In this document: positions 61,759-64,000 of the stretch, one piece after another
How positions within the stretch are numbered: the stretch's first letter is position 1
How the letters are laid out: each line of letters begins with the position of its first letter
Source of the DNA: Pseudomonas chlororaphis subsp. aurantiaca
Lineage (GTDB): Bacteria > Pseudomonadota > Gammaproteobacteria > Pseudomonadales > Pseudomonadaceae
Length of the DNA stretch: 64,000 bases
Direction of reading: 5' to 3'
NCBI RefSeq assembly: GCF_013466605.1
Contig: NZ_CP059162.1
Coordinates: forward strand, 1,116,001-1,180,000
Notes under the pieces: model-generated
The model's database searches: none
Seen by the model: the letters and a program-made list of their open reading frames with translations, nothing else
Told to the model about the DNA's origin: nothing
Translations under genes and position numbers: made by a program

Positions 61759-63558
61759 GTGAGTGATTTGAGTCATATCCGCAATTTCTCCATCATCGCC
61801 CACATTGACCATGGCAAGTCGACTCTGGCCGATCGCTTCATCCAGATGTGCGGCGGCCTGGCCGAGCGCGAAATGGAAGCCCAGGTTCTGGACTCCATGG
61901 ACCTTGAGCGTGAACGCGGGATCACCATCAAGGCCCACAGCGTTACCCTCTATTACAAAGCCCGCGACGGCATCACCTACCAACTGAATTTCATCGACAC
62001 CCCGGGCCACGTGGACTTTACCTATGAAGTCAGCCGGTCGCTGGCCGCCTGTGAAGGCGCCTTGCTGGTGGTCGACGCTGGCCAGGGCGTGGAAGCGCAG
62101 TCGGTTGCTAACTGCTACACCGCCATCGAGCAGGGCCTGGAGGTCATGCCGGTGCTGAACAAGATCGACCTGCCGCAGGCCGATCCGGACCGGGTCAAGG
62201 AAGAGATCGAGAAGATCATCGGTATCGATGCCACCGACGCCGTGACCTGCAGCGCCAAGACCGGCCTGGGTGTCGACGAGGTGCTGGAGCGCCTGGTAAC
62301 CACCATTCCCGCGCCGACCGGCAACATCGAGGATCCGCTGCAAGCGTTGATCATCGACTCCTGGTTCGACAACTACCTGGGCGTCGTGTCCCTGGTTCGC
62401 GTGCGCCATGGCCGCGTGAAGAAGGGCGACAAGATCCTGGTGAAATCCACCGGCAAGATCCACCTGGTGGACAGCGTCGGTGTATTCAACCCGAAACACA
62501 CCGCCACCACCGACCTGAAGGCCGGTGAAGTGGGCTTCATCATCGCCGGCATCAAGGACATTCATGGTGCACCGGTTGGTGACACCCTGACCCTGAGCTC
62601 GACCCCAGACGTCGAAGTACTGCCCGGCTTCAAGCGCATTCAGCCGCAGGTCTACGCCGGCCTGTTCCCGGTCAGCTCCGACGACTTCGAAGACTTCCGC
62701 GAAGCCCTGCAAAAGCTCACGCTGAACGACTCGTCGCTGCAATACACCCCGGAAAGCTCCGACGCACTGGGCTTCGGCTTCCGTTGCGGCTTCCTCGGCA
62801 TGCTGCACATGGAAATCATCCAGGAGCGCCTGGAGCGCGAATACGACCTGGACCTGATCACCACGGCGCCGACGGTGATTTTCGAGCTGCAACTGAAGAA
62901 TGGTGAGACGATCTACGTCGATAACCCGTCGAAGTTGCCGGATCTGTCGTCCATCGAAGACATGCGCGAGCCGATCGTACGGGCCAATATCCTTGTGCCG
63001 CAGGAGCACCTGGGTAACGTCATTACCCTGTGCATCGAGAAGCGCGGCGTGCAGCACGACATGCTGTTCCTCGGCAGCCAGGTCCAGGTGACCTACGACC
63101 TGCCGATGAACGAAGTGGTCCTGGACTTCTTCGACCGCCTCAAATCCACCAGTCGTGGCTATGCTTCGCTGGATTATCATTTCGATCGCTACCAATCGGC
63201 TAATCTGGTCAAGCTGGATGTGCTGATCAACGGTGAGAAAGTCGACGCCCTGGCATTGATCGTGCACCGTGACAACGCGCACTACAAAGGGCGTGCGTTG
63301 ACCGAGAAGATGAAGGAACTGATTCCTCGGCAGATGTTCGACGTGGCAATCCAGGCCGCCATTGGCGGGCAGATTGTGGCGCGGACAACCGTCAAGGCAC
63401 TCAGAAAGAACGTGCTGGCCAAATGCTACGGTGGTGACGTTAGCCGTAAGCGCAAGCTGTTGGAAAAGCAGAAGGCCGGTAAGAAACGCATGAAGCAAGT
63501 GGGTAACGTGGAGATTCCACAAGAAGCCTTCCTTGCCGTGCTCAGGTTGGATAGTTAG
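61759..63558 (+). CDS. lepA: LepA, elongation factor 4
   Basis: Ribosome-associated GTPase of 599 residues that assists translation and 30S assembly. G1 motif AHIDHGKST at 14-22, DTPGH and NKIDLPQAD (G4) follow, and the LepA-specific C-terminal domain ends [20 protein letters not shown]. Start GTG 61759. lepB follows after five bases. Confidence 0.97.
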   Translation: MSDLSHIRNFSIIAHIDHGKSTLADRFIQMCGGLAEREMEAQVLDSMDLERERGITIKAHSVTLYYKARDGITYQLNFIDTPGHVDFTYEVSRSLAACEGALLVVDAGQGVEAQSVANCYTAIEQGLEVMPVLNKIDLPQADPDRVKEEIEKIIGIDATDAVTCSAKTGLGVDEVLERLVTTIPAPTGNIEDPLQALIIDSWFDNYLGVVSLVRVRHGRVKKGDKILVKSTGKIHLVDSVGVFNPKHTATTDLKAGEVGFIIAGIKDIHGAPVGDTLTLSSTPDVEVLPGFKRIQPQVYAGLFPVSSDDFEDFREALQKLTLNDSSLQYTPESSDALGFGFRCGFLGMLHMEIIQERLEREYDLDLITTAPTVIFELQLKNGETIYVDNPSKLPDLSSIEDMREPIVRANILVPQEHLGNVITLCIEKRGVQHDMLFLGSQVQVTYDLPMNEVVLDFFDRLKSTSRGYASLDYHFDRYQSANLVKLDVLINGEKVDALALIVHRDNAHYKGRALTEKMKELIPRQMFDVAIQAAIGGQIVARTTVKALRKNVLAKCYGGDVSRKRKLLEKQKAGKKRMKQVGNVEIPQEAFLAVLRLDS

Positions 63559-63563
63559 GTCCT

Positions 63564-64000
63564 ATGTCGCTAAATTTCCCGCTGTTGCTGGTCATCGCCG
63601 TCGCCGTCTGCGGCCTCCTGGCGTTGCTCGATCTGGTCTTTCTGGCGCCGCGTCGGCGTGCCGCCATTACCAACTATCAGGGCAGCGTCAGCCAGCCGGA
63701 TGGACTGGTCATCGAGAAACTGAACAAGGAGCCGATGCTGGTCGAGTACGGCAAATCGTTCTTTCCGGTGCTGTTCATCGTGCTGGTGCTGCGTTCGTTC
63801 CTGGTGGAACCGTTTCAGATTCCTTCGGGATCGATGAAACCGACCCTGGATGTGGGCGACTTCATCCTGGTGAACAAGTTTTCTTACGGGATCCGCCTGC
63901 CGGTGATCGACAAGAAAATCATCGAGGTCGGTGATCCGCAGCGCGGCGATGTGATGGTGTTCCGCTACCCGAGCGATCCGAACGTCAACTACATCAAGCG
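63564..64000 (+). CDS. lepB: LepB, signal peptidase I (5' part)
   Basis: Membrane protease that removes signal peptides. About 145 residues are inside the window. Two membrane segments (about 5-25 and 64-80) precede the catalytic Ser in QIPSGSMKPTL. The segment with the catalytic Lys (VMVFRYPSDPNVNYIKR) is just reached at the window edge. Start ATG 63564 follows AGGTCC. Confidence 0.95.
   Translation, partial: MSLNFPLLLVIAVAVCGLLALLDLVFLAPRRRAAITNYQGSVSQPDGLVIEKLNKEPMLVEYGKSFFPVLFIVLVLRSFLVEPFQIPSGSMKPTLDVGDFILVNKFSYGIRLPVIDKKIIEVGDPQRGDVMVFRYPSDPNVNYIK

Noticed and set aside
61696..63522. Open frame of 608 codons opposite lepA
   Set aside because: Antisense shadow of the conserved lepA gene.

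Overview
The window is a stretch of Pseudomonas chromosome, most like the P. fluorescens group (protegens/chlororaphis-type). This rests on high GC, complete alg and dau loci with Pseudomonas gene order, an aapJQMP-estB-rhlB neighbourhood like that of P. aeruginosa PAO1, and two families of Pseudomonas REP palindromes between genes. No rRNA, tRNA, CRISPR array, transposase, integrase or prophage was found.

Layout. 1-9.7 kb: end of a GhrB-type 2-hydroxyacid dehydrogenase, then a LysR regulator divergent from a four-gene aromatic-acid efflux operon (outer-membrane lipoprotein, FUSC pump, DUF1656 peptide, HlyD adaptor; AaeXAB-like), a lipoprotein, a short-chain dehydrogenase and a small membrane protein. 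9.7-11.2 kb: a decayed patch with two likely pseudogenes, one resembling DUF3077-type small proteins and one a broken Imm52-like immunity gene. 11.3-28 kb: the whole alginate biosynthesis operon on the minus strand, algD-alg8-alg44-algK-algE-algG-algX-algL-algI-algJ-algF-algA, with an 800-base promoter region above algD. 28.8-34.1 kb: yaaA, a divergent deacetylase-like protein, a PIN-PhoH ATPase and moaC-moaD-moaE. 34.4-38.2 kb: arginine metabolism, with a binding protein facing the dauB-dauA-dauR operon. 38.3-45.2 kb: rhlB, estB and the aapJQMP amino-acid ABC transporter. 45.3-51.6 kb: the mqsR-mqsA toxin-antitoxin pair, a GntR regulator with an MFS transporter, and small enzymes (SnoaL-like, GIY-YIG, GST, glutaredoxin, NdpA). 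52-64 kb: housekeeping genes (HU, rlmF, valS, holC, pepA, lptF, lptG, lepA, start of lepB).

How they work together. AlgA and AlgD make GDP-mannuronate. Alg8 and Alg44 polymerise it under c-di-GMP control. AlgG, AlgX, AlgL and AlgK modify and guide the chain in the periplasm, AlgI, AlgJ and AlgF acetylate it, and AlgE exports it. DauA and DauB interconvert D- and L-arginine through 2-ketoarginine under DauR. LptF and LptG are the inner-membrane half of lipopolysaccharide transport.

The most striking observation is a 132-base REPIN (paired REP palindromes) lying in frame inside the 5' end of algE, so that about 44 residues of repeat-encoded protein precede the signal peptide. Next are a shared TCCANTATGGA-type operator in front of dauB and the facing binding-protein gene, the decayed immunity gene, twin hairpins between algD and alg8, and an unusual lptG-lepA junction.
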